Shown here piece by piece: positions 1-7,380 of a stretch of 7,380 nt of DNA; position 1 is the stretch's first letter, and each line of letters starts with the position of its first letter. The position numbers and the translations under genes were made by a program. The stretch covers positions 2,184-9,563 of the forward strand of contig PMUE01000044.1 of the NCBI GenBank assembly GCA_003167055.1, written 5' to 3'. The notes below the pieces were generated by a model, which was not told where the DNA came from, searched no databases, and was given only the letters and a program-made list of their open reading frames with translations. Origin of the DNA: Vulcanimicrobiota bacterium. GTDB lineage: Bacteria > Vulcanimicrobiota > Vulcanimicrobiia > Vulcanimicrobiales > Vulcanimicrobiaceae.

Positions 1-1
1 C

Positions 2-859
2 CAGACCGTACTCGTTGATGCAGCCAAAGCCAAAGAGCACGCGGGCATGGCCGCCGGCGTGGACGTGATGCGCGCGCAAGTGAATCAAACCAAGAGCGCC
101 TCGACTCTGGTGGGAGGAAAGGCCGACGTCGACGATGCGCGGGAAGATCTGGCGCAAACCATCGGCGCCTCGCTCGATCAATCGTTCCTTTTTCCGAAAG
201 CCATTGCTGAGCCAAAGCTGCCGTCGCAGTCCGTTGACACGCTCGAAGATATCGCCCTCAACGCGCGCCCCGATGTGTTGGCTGCTCGGAACGGTGTAGC
301 TGCGGCGGAACTCACGCGAAAAGGCTGGGATCGCGAGCTCTTTCCGACGGTGCAAATCGGCGCGGCATTCGGAAATCAACTTTCGACGATTCAGTACAAT
401 CAATTCGGTCAGCCGGTCGCCCATGCAAGCGGCACGCCCGGCTTTTGGTCGCTCGGCGCGCTATCGATCTTCACTCTGCCACTCGTTGACTACGGTCAGC
501 GTCACAGCGAACGCGTCAATGACGACGCCCAACTCGTTTCGGCGCAGCGCGCGCTCGACCAAACCCGCACGCAAGTGCAGATCGACATCCGCCAGACCTA
601 TCGCGCCGCTGCGACCGCACTCGCGCAGCTCGGTCTCGCGCAAGAGGAGTCGCGGCTCGGCGTCGAGTCGGCCCGCGTCGCGCAGCTGCAATACGCGCAC
701 GGGCTCATCGCGCTCTCCGATGTCATTCAAGCGCAGCAACAGTCGGTCACGGCGCAGTCCGATCTCGTGGCCGCGCGCGTTTCATATATCAACGCGATCG
801 TAAAACTTCGCGTCTCGCTCGGCACCTACACGGCGCAGAGCGCGGTAGCGGACCTATGA
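2..859 (+). CDS. TolC-family outer-membrane efflux protein, 3' part (5' end outside window)
   Basis: Outer-membrane channel subunit; TolC-family proteins trimerise into a beta-barrel plus periplasmic alpha-helical tunnel that receives substrate from an inner-membrane pump. The frame is open from the window edge, giving 285 residues of a family usually 420-480 long, so the signal peptide and first repeat are missing. Visible are the end of one long Ala/Gln-rich helix pair (about residues 15-60), the family-typical RPDV motif (89-92) that opens the second repeat, a beta-strand stretch (about 114-160) ending in PLVDYG, and a second long helix pair (about 166-270) with AQLQYAHGLIALSDV, close to the usual 'Y..G....LDVL.AQ' pattern. 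Met at 47 is internal, not the start. The stop is 19 bases before the adaptor gene, whose Shine-Dalgarno (GAAGGAG, 860-866) follows the stop directly. The family call is firm; substrate unknown. Confidence 0.88.
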   Translation, partial: QTVLVDAAKAKEHAGMAAGVDVMRAQVNQTKSASTLVGGKADVDDAREDLAQTIGASLDQSFLFPKAIAEPKLPSQSVDTLEDIALNARPDVLAARNGVAAAELTRKGWDRELFPTVQIGAAFGNQLSTIQYNQFGQPVAHASGTPGFWSLGALSIFTLPLVDYGQRHSERVNDDAQLVSAQRALDQTRTQVQIDIRQTYRAAATALAQLGLAQEESRLGVESARVAQLQYAHGLIALSDVIQAQQQSVTAQSDLVAARVSYINAIVKLRVSLGTYTAQSAVADL

Positions 860-878
860 GAAGGAGTTCCAAGCGCTC

Positions 879-2180
879 ATGAACCGCACGCGCAATGCCA
901 TCATCCTCGTCGTGGCGCTGCTCATCGTTGTCGTCTTCGCCGTCGTAGCCTCCCGTCAAAACCACGGCTCGACGACGCCGGTTAAGTTGCAGAAGGTCGC
1001 ATACACAGCGTTTACCGTGAAGCTTCCCGAAAACGGCGTCGTGATGAACTCCACAACCGTCACCGTGCCGACGCTCGTCGGCGGAAACATCGGCGAGATT
1101 TACGCGAAGGCCGGGATGCATGTCGGTGCCGGCGAATTGCTCGCCACCATCGAAAATCCCACGCTTGAATACAATGCGGCAAGCTCCCAGGCCGATTACA
1201 CCAATGCGGTGGCCAACGTGACCACCGCGCGTGTCCAGGAGCAGAATGCTCGCGTCCAATATCAGGCGCAGGTCGATACGAACAAGAGCGCTCTCGACGA
1301 GGCACGACGTGTTTACGATGCCGATGCTTCGCTCTTAGCGCAGAAGGCCATTGCACGCAGTCAGGTCGACGCTGATAAAGCCAAACTCGAGCAAGCCCAG
1401 GTCGCGTACGATCAGGCCGTAGCGCAGCTCAAGCTCGGCGCGGTCTCGGGCTACGGGATGGACAGCGTCCAGGCGGCGCAGGCCAATGCCCAAAAGACCA
1501 AGATTATCAACGCGCAGAATCAGCAGCAGGTCGCGTTCACGCGCATCACCGCACCGATGAGCGGCATCGTACAGACGATAGCCGCGGAGAGTGGCAACGC
1601 GCTGCGGTCGCTGCAGAACGGTGACGCGGTGACGGCCGGGCAGACCCTCTTCACGATTGCCGCCGACAATCACTACGTCGTCAAGGCCCAAGTCGACGAG
1701 CAAGATATCATCAACGTGCACGTCGGACAAGCGGCGAACATCACCGGACAGGACTTCCCCGGTCACGTCATTCGCGGCCACATTGTTCGCATCGATCCGG
1801 TTGCGCAAAAATCGTCGGATGCGTCGAGCACGGCCATGCAGGTACTTACGACGATCGCGCTCGACAGCTCGCCGCCGTTCTTAAAAGACGGCATGAGTGC
1901 CGACGTCGATATCATCACGAGCAACGTCCCGCACGTGATCGCGATTCCGACCGAGGCTGTCAGCAAGAATGGGACCACTTCGTACGTCTACGTCGTACAA
2001 GGCGGCGTTGCCAAGAAGCGCACGGTCACATTAGGACGCGCGGGCGACAGTACGACGATGGTGACGTCCGGCCTCGCGCCTGGCGACGTGATCGTCGGGG
2101 CAAAGGTGCCGGGCCTGATCGACGGCGCACGCGTAACGCCGCTGCCGTCGACCTCGCCGGCCGGCTCTCCGCCCAGCTAA
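879..2180 (+). CDS. MacA-like periplasmic adaptor (HlyD/membrane fusion protein family)
   Basis: Periplasmic adaptor that would bridge the inner-membrane ABC permeases and the TolC-type channel. The 433 residues show: an N-terminal membrane anchor (about 7-25, after Arg/Asn-rich residues 2-6); the first half of a lipoyl domain (about 68-96, GGNIGEIYAKAGMHVGAGE); a long Ala/Gln-rich coiled-coil hairpin (about 97-217); the second lipoyl half beginning FTRITAPMSGIVQ (220-232); a beta-barrel (about 265-350); and a membrane-proximal domain (about 351-420) with the family-like IPTEAV. The Pro/Ser-rich tail has no domain. The second lipoyl half carries a slightly long loop (about 237-252) before GQTLFTI. 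No lipobox cysteine follows the N-terminal segment, so it is anchored rather than a lipoprotein. The start is supported by GAAGGAG 12 bases upstream. Gene order with permeases and ATPase points to the MacA branch rather than an RND-pump adaptor. Confidence 0.88.
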   Translation: MNRTRNAIILVVALLIVVVFAVVASRQNHGSTTPVKLQKVAYTAFTVKLPENGVVMNSTTVTVPTLVGGNIGEIYAKAGMHVGAGELLATIENPTLEYNAASSQADYTNAVANVTTARVQEQNARVQYQAQVDTNKSALDEARRVYDADASLLAQKAIARSQVDADKAKLEQAQVAYDQAVAQLKLGAVSGYGMDSVQAAQANAQKTKIINAQNQQQVAFTRITAPMSGIVQTIAAESGNALRSLQNGDAVTAGQTLFTIAADNHYVVKAQVDEQDIINVHVGQAANITGQDFPGHVIRGHIVRIDPVAQKSSDASSTAMQVLTTIALDSSPPFLKDGMSADVDIITSNVPHVIAIPTEAVSKNGTTSYVYVVQGGVAKKRTVTLGRAGDSTTMVTSGLAPGDVIVGAKVPGLIDGARVTPLPSTSPAGSPPS

Positions 2181-2181
2181 T

Positions 2182-3378
2182 ATGAGCCGCATCCTCGCGT
2201 ATCTCGTCGAAGCATGCCAGTCGTTGTGGCGTAACCGGACGCGTTCGATCCTCACGATGCTCGGCATGATCATCGGAAGTGCATCGATCATCACGGTTTT
2301 CGGCCTAAGCAAGGCGACAACGAGCGGTATCGAGGGCACGTTCCACTCGTTCGGCACATTTCCGATTGTGGTCCAGGTCGACCCGTCGCAAACCTACCCC
2401 GAACGCGCACAACTTCGCTACAGCGACGCGGCCCGCGTCGCCGCCGATCTTGGCTCGACGGTGTTGGCAGTCGAACCCGACTTTACGCGAACGTGGAAAG
2501 TAAGCTACGGCAGCGTCAGCGATCACCTCTCGGTCTCGGCAGCGGGGGTCTATCCAAACGATGATTCGTTGACGATGGCCGCCGGCCGCAAACTCGACGC
2601 CCAGGACGTGGACTCCGCCGCGCGTGTCGTCGTCGTCTCGCAGAGCGTCGCAGATCGGTTCTTTCCGAATCACGACGCGATCGGAAAAGCGCTCACCATG
2701 AACGGCGGGCGCTACACGGTTGTTGGGGTCTACAACCCGATTACGTCACCATTCATCACCGCGCTGAGCGGCAACGACTTCATCGCGGTTCCGTTCTCGA
2801 CGTACTATCGAGCGGTAAACGAGCCCCCCGACGACTTTTCGATCTATCCCGCTCCCGGCTTCACCGCAGATATGCTGCGCGATCAAATCGTTGCGTCGCT
2901 CCAACACGTCCATGGCGCCCAGGCACAGTACCAAGTCATCGACGGGGCAGGCTTCTTAAAAGGCTTTGATGACGTCCTGAATATCGCCGGAACGAGCCTC
3001 GCCGCGATTGGTACCGTCGCGCTCATCGTTGCCGGCATCGGCATCATGAACATTATGCTCGTCACCGTGACCGAACGTACCCGCGAGATCGGCATTCGCA
3101 AGTCGATCGGTGCAAGCCGCCGCGACATCATTCTGCAATTTTTGATGGAGGCGGTCGTGCTGGCGCTCATCGGCGGGGGCATCGGAATGCTGCTCGGGAT
3201 CGGCTTCACGGCGCTCGGCTCCTACGCGTTGAGCAAGCAGCTAGGCGATCTGGTGGTGCCCTACGTGCTCGTCGTCTCGATTGCCCTTGGGTTTTCCGGC
3301 GCCGTCGGCATGCTCTTCGGGCTTTACCCGGCGTATCGTGCAGCTGCGCTCGATCCGATCGAGGCACTCCGCTCGTGA
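2182..3378 (+). CDS. MacB-type ABC transporter permease (FtsX family), first of two
   Basis: Inner-membrane permease without its own ATPase domain, 398 residues. It has one N-terminal membrane helix (about 22-44), a large periplasmic domain of the MacB core type (about 45-268), and three C-terminal helices (about 270-297, 318-345, 358-385). The family signature GIGIMNIMLVTVTERTREIG (285-304) is clear. The following IRKSIGASRRDI segment is the cytoplasmic coupling region that contacts the ATPase. The C-terminus YPAYRAAALDPIEALRS is the classic MacB/LolC/E ending. ATG lies one base after the adaptor stop and no good Shine-Dalgarno is visible, so translational coupling is likely. Known MacB-like permeases act mechanically: ATP-driven movement of the periplasmic domains pushes substrate through the adaptor-channel conduit. 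With the second permease it probably forms a heterodimer (inference). A homodimer cannot be excluded. Confidence 0.9.
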   Translation: MSRILAYLVEACQSLWRNRTRSILTMLGMIIGSASIITVFGLSKATTSGIEGTFHSFGTFPIVVQVDPSQTYPERAQLRYSDAARVAADLGSTVLAVEPDFTRTWKVSYGSVSDHLSVSAAGVYPNDDSLTMAAGRKLDAQDVDSAARVVVVSQSVADRFFPNHDAIGKALTMNGGRYTVVGVYNPITSPFITALSGNDFIAVPFSTYYRAVNEPPDDFSIYPAPGFTADMLRDQIVASLQHVHGAQAQYQVIDGAGFLKGFDDVLNIAGTSLAAIGTVALIVAGIGIMNIMLVTVTERTREIGIRKSIGASRRDIILQFLMEAVVLALIGGGIGMLLGIGFTALGSYALSKQLGDLVVPYVLVVSIALGFSGAVGMLFGLYPAYRAAALDPIEALRS

Positions 3379-4566
3379 TGTACTTTGAGGAAGCCTTGCG
3401 CGTGCTCGTTGCCAATAAGATGCGCACGTTTCTCACGACGATCGGACTGATTATCGGCGTGTTCGCGGTTATTAGCATCGAGGTCCTCGGGCATAGCATG
3501 GCCGGCTCGATTAGCGAAACGCTGGGGGCACTTGCCGACAATTCCTTCGTCGTCTTTCCCGGGTCATTTCAAGGCAACTTCGAGCGCGCGGCGATGCGCC
3601 TGTCGGATTTGAGCAATATCGTGGCCACAGTCCCCAACGTAGCGACTGCCGTGCCGATCGGCGGTCAGCGAGAATTGGTGCGCTACGCCCACAATGTCGG
3701 GCGATTCACCCTCTCTTCCGATTCGAATCCGCCGTTCGCGAATCTCCCGCTCGCTTACGGGAGCTATCTCAGCGACGACGATATCGCAAACGCACGCGAT
3801 GTCGGCGTGATCAGCTGGCGGGCGTATCAGCGACTCTTCCCCGCCGGCGGCGACCCGACCGGCGAAAGCATCTATGCCGGCACGCATCGCTACGTCGTCG
3901 TGGGCGTCCTCGCTGAGCCGCGGCGCGGCGTGCTCAACGTCAACTTCGGCGGCGACGTCTCGATCCCGTACACGACGTACGTTCGCGAATTTGTCCATGG
4001 TGACCGCATCTTCGCGGCGCGCTTTACGGTCCGCGATTCGTCGACGATTCCGCAAACCGAGGTCGCGGTCATCAAGCGGATCCGCGAGTTGCGCCAGGTC
4101 GCCAAGGACGTAACCTATCAAACGTTCGACAAAGCTGCATTTACGGGCGGAGTCAACTCGATCTTCACCGCCGTGACCATCGTCGTCGCGCTGATCGGTG
4201 CCGTCTCGTTGATCGTCGCCGGGATCGGCGTGATGAACATCATGCTGGTCTCGATCAATGAGCGTACCCGGGAGATCGGCACACGCAAGGCGATCGGCGC
4301 CCGCCGAGGTCAGATCTTGTGGCAGTTTCTCATCGAAGCCGCCCTGCTGAGCAGCTTTGGATGCTTCGTCGGCATGGCACTCGGGCTCATTGCGGGCGGA
4401 ACGATCAACAATGTTTACATCGTGAAGCTCACCGGCTATACTGCGGCACCGCCGTATCTCCAAGCGTTCTTGATCACGATCGCCTTTGCAGCGATCGTGA
4501 CGTTCGCGTTCGGTCTTTATCCGGCGTTCCGCGCCGCGTCACTTGATCCGATCGAAGCATTGCGCT

Positions 4567-4574
<8 letters not shown>
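3378..4574 (+). CDS. MacB-type ABC transporter permease (FtsX family), second of two
   Basis: Second ATPase-less permease, 398 residues from the ATG at 3378. It has the same architecture as its neighbour: one helix (about 17-38), a periplasmic domain (about 39-258), then three helices (about 260-290, 312-340, 358-382). It shares GIGVMNIMLVSINERTREIG (282-301) and the ending YPAFRAASLDPIEALRYE. The C-terminal FtsX parts of the two permeases look clearly alike, while the periplasmic domains differ strongly, as expected for an old duplication that specialised into partners. A GTG three bases upstream (3375) would add one residue. ATG is preferred because it overlaps the preceding stop as TGATG, a common coupling arrangement. 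GAGG at 3361-3364 is a weak, distant Shine-Dalgarno. It overlaps the ATPase gene by 8 bp. Confidence 0.9.
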
Positions 4575-5283
<709 letters not shown>

Positions 5284-5307
5284 GGAACGCCCCGAAACCA
5301 ACCGTCG

Positions 5308-5336
5308 TTCTCAGGGTAGGAAAAACCCAAAATAAT
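5308..5336 (+). promoter_or_regulatory. Candidate sigma-70-type promoter for the HtrA gene
   Basis: TTCTCA (5308-5313, 4 of 6 to TTGACA) and AATAAT (5331-5336, 5 of 6 to TATAAT) are separated by exactly 17 bp in the only sizeable gap between the ABC operon and the protease gene. Transcription would begin near 5343. Copies of CGTCGTT (5303-5309 and 5337-5343) overlap the -35 box and follow the -10 box. The spacer has a 4-bp stem GGGT/ACCC (5314-5317, 5325-5328). Predicted by eye only, and the organism's sigma preferences are unknown. Confidence 0.33.
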
Positions 5337-5354
5337 CGTCGTTAGATCGGAAGA

Positions 5355-6578
5355 ATGGTGAGAAATCGTTTCATGCCGACGGTGATCGTCGGCCTCCTGG
5401 GCGCCGTAATCGGCAGCTTCGTCATGATGCTCTACGCGAGCACGCACTTTAGCAATGTGGCCGGCCCCAACCACACACCTCCCGCGGTTGCCGCCGCGCC
5501 GCTGAGCGGCGTAAGCGACCAAGATCGGATCGTCAGTGCGGTCAAGCGCACCAAAGCATCGGTGGTAGCAATCACCGAGACCATCAACGGCCAGGAAGTC
5601 GTGCTCATTGATCCCATGATCCAGCAGTTCTTCGGGCAGCAAGGACCGGGCATCGTCCAGCACTACAAGGGCCAAGCCTCGGGCTCGGGATTTGTCTACG
5701 ACGGGAAGGGCGACATCGTCACCAATGCGCACGTCGTCAATCCGCCCAGCGGCGCCAAACTCTCGAACCTCACCGTGATCTTCGCCAACGGCGATCACGT
5801 GCCGGCCCATGTTGTGTCCGCGAACATCGGCGCCGACCTCGCCGTCATTCGCGTTGATAACTACAAGCGACTACCTCCGGCCCTTGGCCTGGCCGATTCC
5901 GACAAGCTCGAACAAGGCCAATGGGCGATCGCGATCGGCGAGCCGTACGAGCTTCAGCAGACGGTCACGCTCGGCGTTGTGTCGGGCTTCCAGCGCGAGG
6001 AGAAAGTCGGCGCCGAAGGCGGCGGCAACGGCTACTACGACTTCAAGGGTCTATTGCAGACCTCGGCGCCGATCAACCCGGGCAATTCAGGCGGCCCGTT
6101 GATCGACATCGACGGCAGTGTCATCGGCGTCAACCAACTCACCGACGAAGCGGCACAGGGCATCGGCTTCGCGATCCCGTCGAACATCGTGCGCTCGGTC
6201 GTGCCGCAACTGCTCAGCAATCCGGGCTTCCATCAGGGCACCGACACCGGCTTCGCCGGTTTTGCTCCGGTTGATTTGACCACCGGCTTGCGCAACCAGA
6301 TCGGGTACAGCGGCCAAGGCGGCCTGGCGGTCGTTCAAGTCGAGCCGGGCACGCCCGCCGACAAGGCCGGGCTTGAGCCGGGTGACGTGGTCCTCCAGGT
6401 CGACGGCAAGCCGGTGACCACCGCCGACGCGCTGCGTAAGTACATCGCCTCAAAGAAACCGGGCGATACGCTGCGCCTAGACGTCTGGTCACAGGGCGTC
6501 AAGAAGTTCGTCGCCGTCACCCTCGAGGAGCGGCCGGCCGAACAAGTCGGCGCCCCATCCCAAGGCCAAGGCCCCTGA
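5355..6578 (+). CDS. htrA: HtrA/Deg-family serine protease, membrane-anchored, one PDZ domain
   Basis: Envelope protease/chaperone that would degrade or guard misfolded periplasmic proteins. The 407 residues from the first ATG show a short basic N-terminus, one uncleaved-looking hydrophobic anchor (about 8-28), a Pro/Ala-rich linker, and a trypsin-like domain (about 55-285). The full triad is present: His126 in TNAHVV, Asp161 in GADLAVI, Ser245 in NPGNSGGPLID. One C-terminal PDZ domain follows (about 318-392; EPGTPADKAGLEPGDVVLQV). DegP has two PDZ domains; this layout is that of DegS or of HtrA from Gram-positives and cyanobacteria. The usual GNPFGL before the oxyanion region reads GEPYEL (195-200). 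The start is uncertain: ATG 5355 leaves almost no room for a ribosome site. ATG 5373 (401 residues) has GGTGA 11 bases upstream and still keeps the anchor. It has its own candidate promoter and is followed by a long noncoding region. Confidence 0.93.
   Translation: MVRNRFMPTVIVGLLGAVIGSFVMMLYASTHFSNVAGPNHTPPAVAAAPLSGVSDQDRIVSAVKRTKASVVAITETINGQEVVLIDPMIQQFFGQQGPGIVQHYKGQASGSGFVYDGKGDIVTNAHVVNPPSGAKLSNLTVIFANGDHVPAHVVSANIGADLAVIRVDNYKRLPPALGLADSDKLEQGQWAIAIGEPYELQQTVTLGVVSGFQREEKVGAEGGGNGYYDFKGLLQTSAPINPGNSGGPLIDIDGSVIGVNQLTDEAAQGIGFAIPSNIVRSVVPQLLSNPGFHQGTDTGFAGFAPVDLTTGLRNQIGYSGQGGLAVVQVEPGTPADKAGLEPGDVVLQVDGKPVTTADALRKYIASKKPGDTLRLDVWSQGVKKFVAVTLEERPAEQVGAPSQGQGP
5357..5361 (+). promoter_or_regulatory. 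Shine-Dalgarno-like site favouring a later HtrA start (ATG 5373)
   Basis: GGTGA matches the anti-Shine-Dalgarno complement (AGGAGGTGA) and lies 11 bases before the ATG at 5373. For the upstream ATG at 5355 the only purine stretch, GGAAG at 5349-5353, ends one base before the codon, too close to work. If the candidate promoter starts near 5343, the 5355 start would also have a leader of only about 12 bases. The shorter protein starts MPTVIVGLLGAVIG and loses two arginines that would orient the membrane anchor, so the evidence is mixed. Confidence 0.4.
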
Positions 6579-6592
6579 TCTAAAGCCCAAAC

Positions 6593-6679
6593 CAAAGGAA
6601 GCGACCGTCAGGCGACCTGTGAAGCGAGCTTAAACAAGAAAGGCGAGCGGAGCAGGTTGCCTTGGGGTCGCTTCCTTTG
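6593..6679. repeat. 87-bp imperfect palindrome with 14-bp perfect inverted ends
   Basis: CAAAGGAAGCGACC (6593-6606) is repeated inverted without mismatch at 6666-6679. A second, inner inverted pair (AGGCGACCTGT at 6610-6620 with GCAGGTTGCCT at 6652-6662) lies within it. Viewed as DNA, this could be a palindromic interspersed element or a small MITE-like insertion. No target-site duplication is visible at its borders (AC before, TA after) and there is no transposase in the window, so the RNA reading is at least as likely. Confidence 0.5.
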
Positions 6680-6714
6680 TAGAGGCTGGTCCTGCAACCC
6701 GCCTCTGCGCTTTT
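6679..6714 (+). terminator. Possible intrinsic terminator after the HtrA gene
   Basis: GTAGAGGC (6679-6686) can pair with GCCTCTGC (6701-6708), 8 bp with one G-U. It is followed two bases later by TTTT (6711-6714). The stem is GC-rich enough, but the T-run is short and broken by GGG, so termination would be weak at best. The same bases form the side hairpin of the three-way element, so the two readings compete. Confidence 0.25.
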
Positions 6715-6719
6715 GGGTT

Positions 6720-6937
6720 AGAAACAACAGACCTGTCCATCGTGTATGATGGTCGGGTACTACACCTGCGTAAGCCCATAAGCGGCAAGGCAGATCTTCA
6801 CCCTCGCTTCGTTTCCCCGAATCCACGTGAGCGCGGCACTTACCTCGGTGCGCTACTCGCCTCGGCTAAGGTTACGGCGAGTGCTGCAAGAGAAGCTGGT
6901 CCAGAGCTTCGCAGAATAATCGAGAGGCAAGAAATTT
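6720..6937 (+). other. Noncoding leader region upstream of dnaK with several hairpins
   Basis: No convincing gene. Hairpins seen: ACCTG-t-CCATC (6731-6741) with GATGG-t-CGGGT (6748-6758), 10 bp with a T-T mismatch and loop GTGTAT; TTCG/CGAA (6808-6811, 6818-6821); ACTCGCC/GGCGAGT (6855-6861, 6876-6882; 14-base loop); and GAAGCT/AGCTTC (6892-6897, 6905-6910; 7-base loop), which ends just before the dnaK Shine-Dalgarno. CCTCGG occurs twice (6843-6848, 6860-6865), and TAAGC twice (6771-6775, 6779-6783). No CIRCE operator is present. The region may be a long structured 5' leader of dnaK or contain its promoter. Start sites cannot be set from sequence alone. Confidence 0.4.

Positions 6938-7380
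<443 letters not shown>

Larger units (their letters stand above)
6584..6719 (+). ncRNA. Candidate structured RNA with three-way junction (unknown class)
   Basis: Pairing found by eye. The closing stem is AGCCCAAA (6584-6591) with TTTGGGTT (6712-6719), 8 bp with one G-U. The rod has 14 perfect bp, 6593-6606 with 6666-6679, then a 3x3 internal loop, then 11 bp (6610-6620 with 6652-6662, two G-U), capped by a 31-base apical region (6621-6651) containing GCGAGC twice (6624-6629, 6643-6648). The side hairpin is AGAGGC/GCCTCT (6681-6686, 6701-6706), a T/C mismatch, GGT/ACC, and loop CCTGCA. The whole is closed with almost no unpaired junction bases. It starts six bases after the protease stop and ends 218 bases before dnaK. 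It lacks the conserved sequences of RNase P, tmRNA and SRP RNA, and the junction shape does not fit 6S RNA. It could be an independent small RNA, the HtrA 3' end, or part of the dnaK leader. The strand is inferred from neighbours, since perfect stems fold on both strands. Confidence 0.42.

Noticed and set aside
3564..4463. Long antisense open frame (299 codons) opposite the second permease
   Set aside because: It is a mirror of GC-rich coding sequence. The sense strand has clear FtsX motifs and the antisense product is an Asp/Arg-rich sequence without domain features.
4543..4566. TTG start giving the ATPase eight extra residues
   Set aside because: These codons lie in the permease tail, have no ribosome site, and the ATG at 4567 gives the family-typical N-terminus.
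5284..5330. Intrinsic terminator after the ABC operon
   Set aside because: Only weak stems are present (GAACG/CGTTC at 5285-5289 and 5306-5310; GGGT/ACCC) and no T-run follows them. The operon end may be Rho-dependent or read through into htrA.
6745..6750. TATGAT as a -10 box for dnaK
   Set aside because: No acceptable -35 lies 16-18 bases upstream (AAACAA at 6722-6727), and the bases are part of a well-paired hairpin.
6861..6887. Half of a CIRCE (HrcA) operator: GAGTGCT at 6879-6885
   Set aside because: The other half, TTAGCACTC nine bases upstream, is absent (CTCGGCTAA instead), so no operator can be claimed.
6579..6937. Known housekeeping RNA (RNase P, tmRNA, SRP RNA, 6S, tRNA) on either strand
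   Set aside because: I found no GAGGAAAGTCCGGGC-type core, no tRNA-like 3' end with TTCRANYC and CCA, and no GGAAGGAAGCAGCC-like SRP tip. The closing stem is too short and the 5' bubble side too small for 6S. A covariance search would be decisive.

Overview
The window comes from a moderately GC-rich (about 60% by eye) diderm bacterium. It carries part of a TolC-type outer-membrane channel, so there is an outer membrane. However, the DnaK N-terminus reads like the short form of Gram-positive bacteria and lacks the insertion typical of proteobacterial DnaK. That combination suggests a deep-branching diderm of the Terrabacteria side (for example Eremiobacterota/WPS-2 or a relative). This placement is an inference with low confidence.

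Layout, all on the + strand. Positions 2-5283 hold a tight export operon: the 3' part of a TolC-family outer-membrane factor, a MacA-like periplasmic adaptor, two different MacB-type FtsX permeases, and a stand-alone MacB/LolD-type ATPase. The genes from the adaptor onward are separated by 1 bp or overlap by 1 and 8 bp, so translation is probably coupled. Together they would form a tripartite ABC efflux or export machine spanning both membranes. Its permease pair is likely a heterodimer, and its ATPase is a separate subunit rather than fused as in MacB.

A 71-bp gap with a plausible promoter leads to an HtrA-family serine protease (one N-terminal membrane anchor, an intact His-Asp-Ser triad, one PDZ domain), which would act in periplasmic protein quality control.

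Positions 6579-6937 are a 359-bp stretch without a convincing gene. Its first part (6584-6719) can fold into a compact three-way element: an 8-bp closing stem, a long rod of 14 bp plus a 3x3 internal loop plus 11 bp, and a 9-bp side hairpin. More hairpins follow up to the dnaK ribosome binding site. I could not match it to 6S, RNase P, tmRNA, SRP RNA or a riboswitch class I know. It is the best candidate in the window for something undescribed, either a small RNA or a structured dnaK leader.

The window ends inside dnaK (147 codons present), the start of a chaperone gene. HtrA and DnaK side by side give the right-hand part a protein-folding-stress theme.
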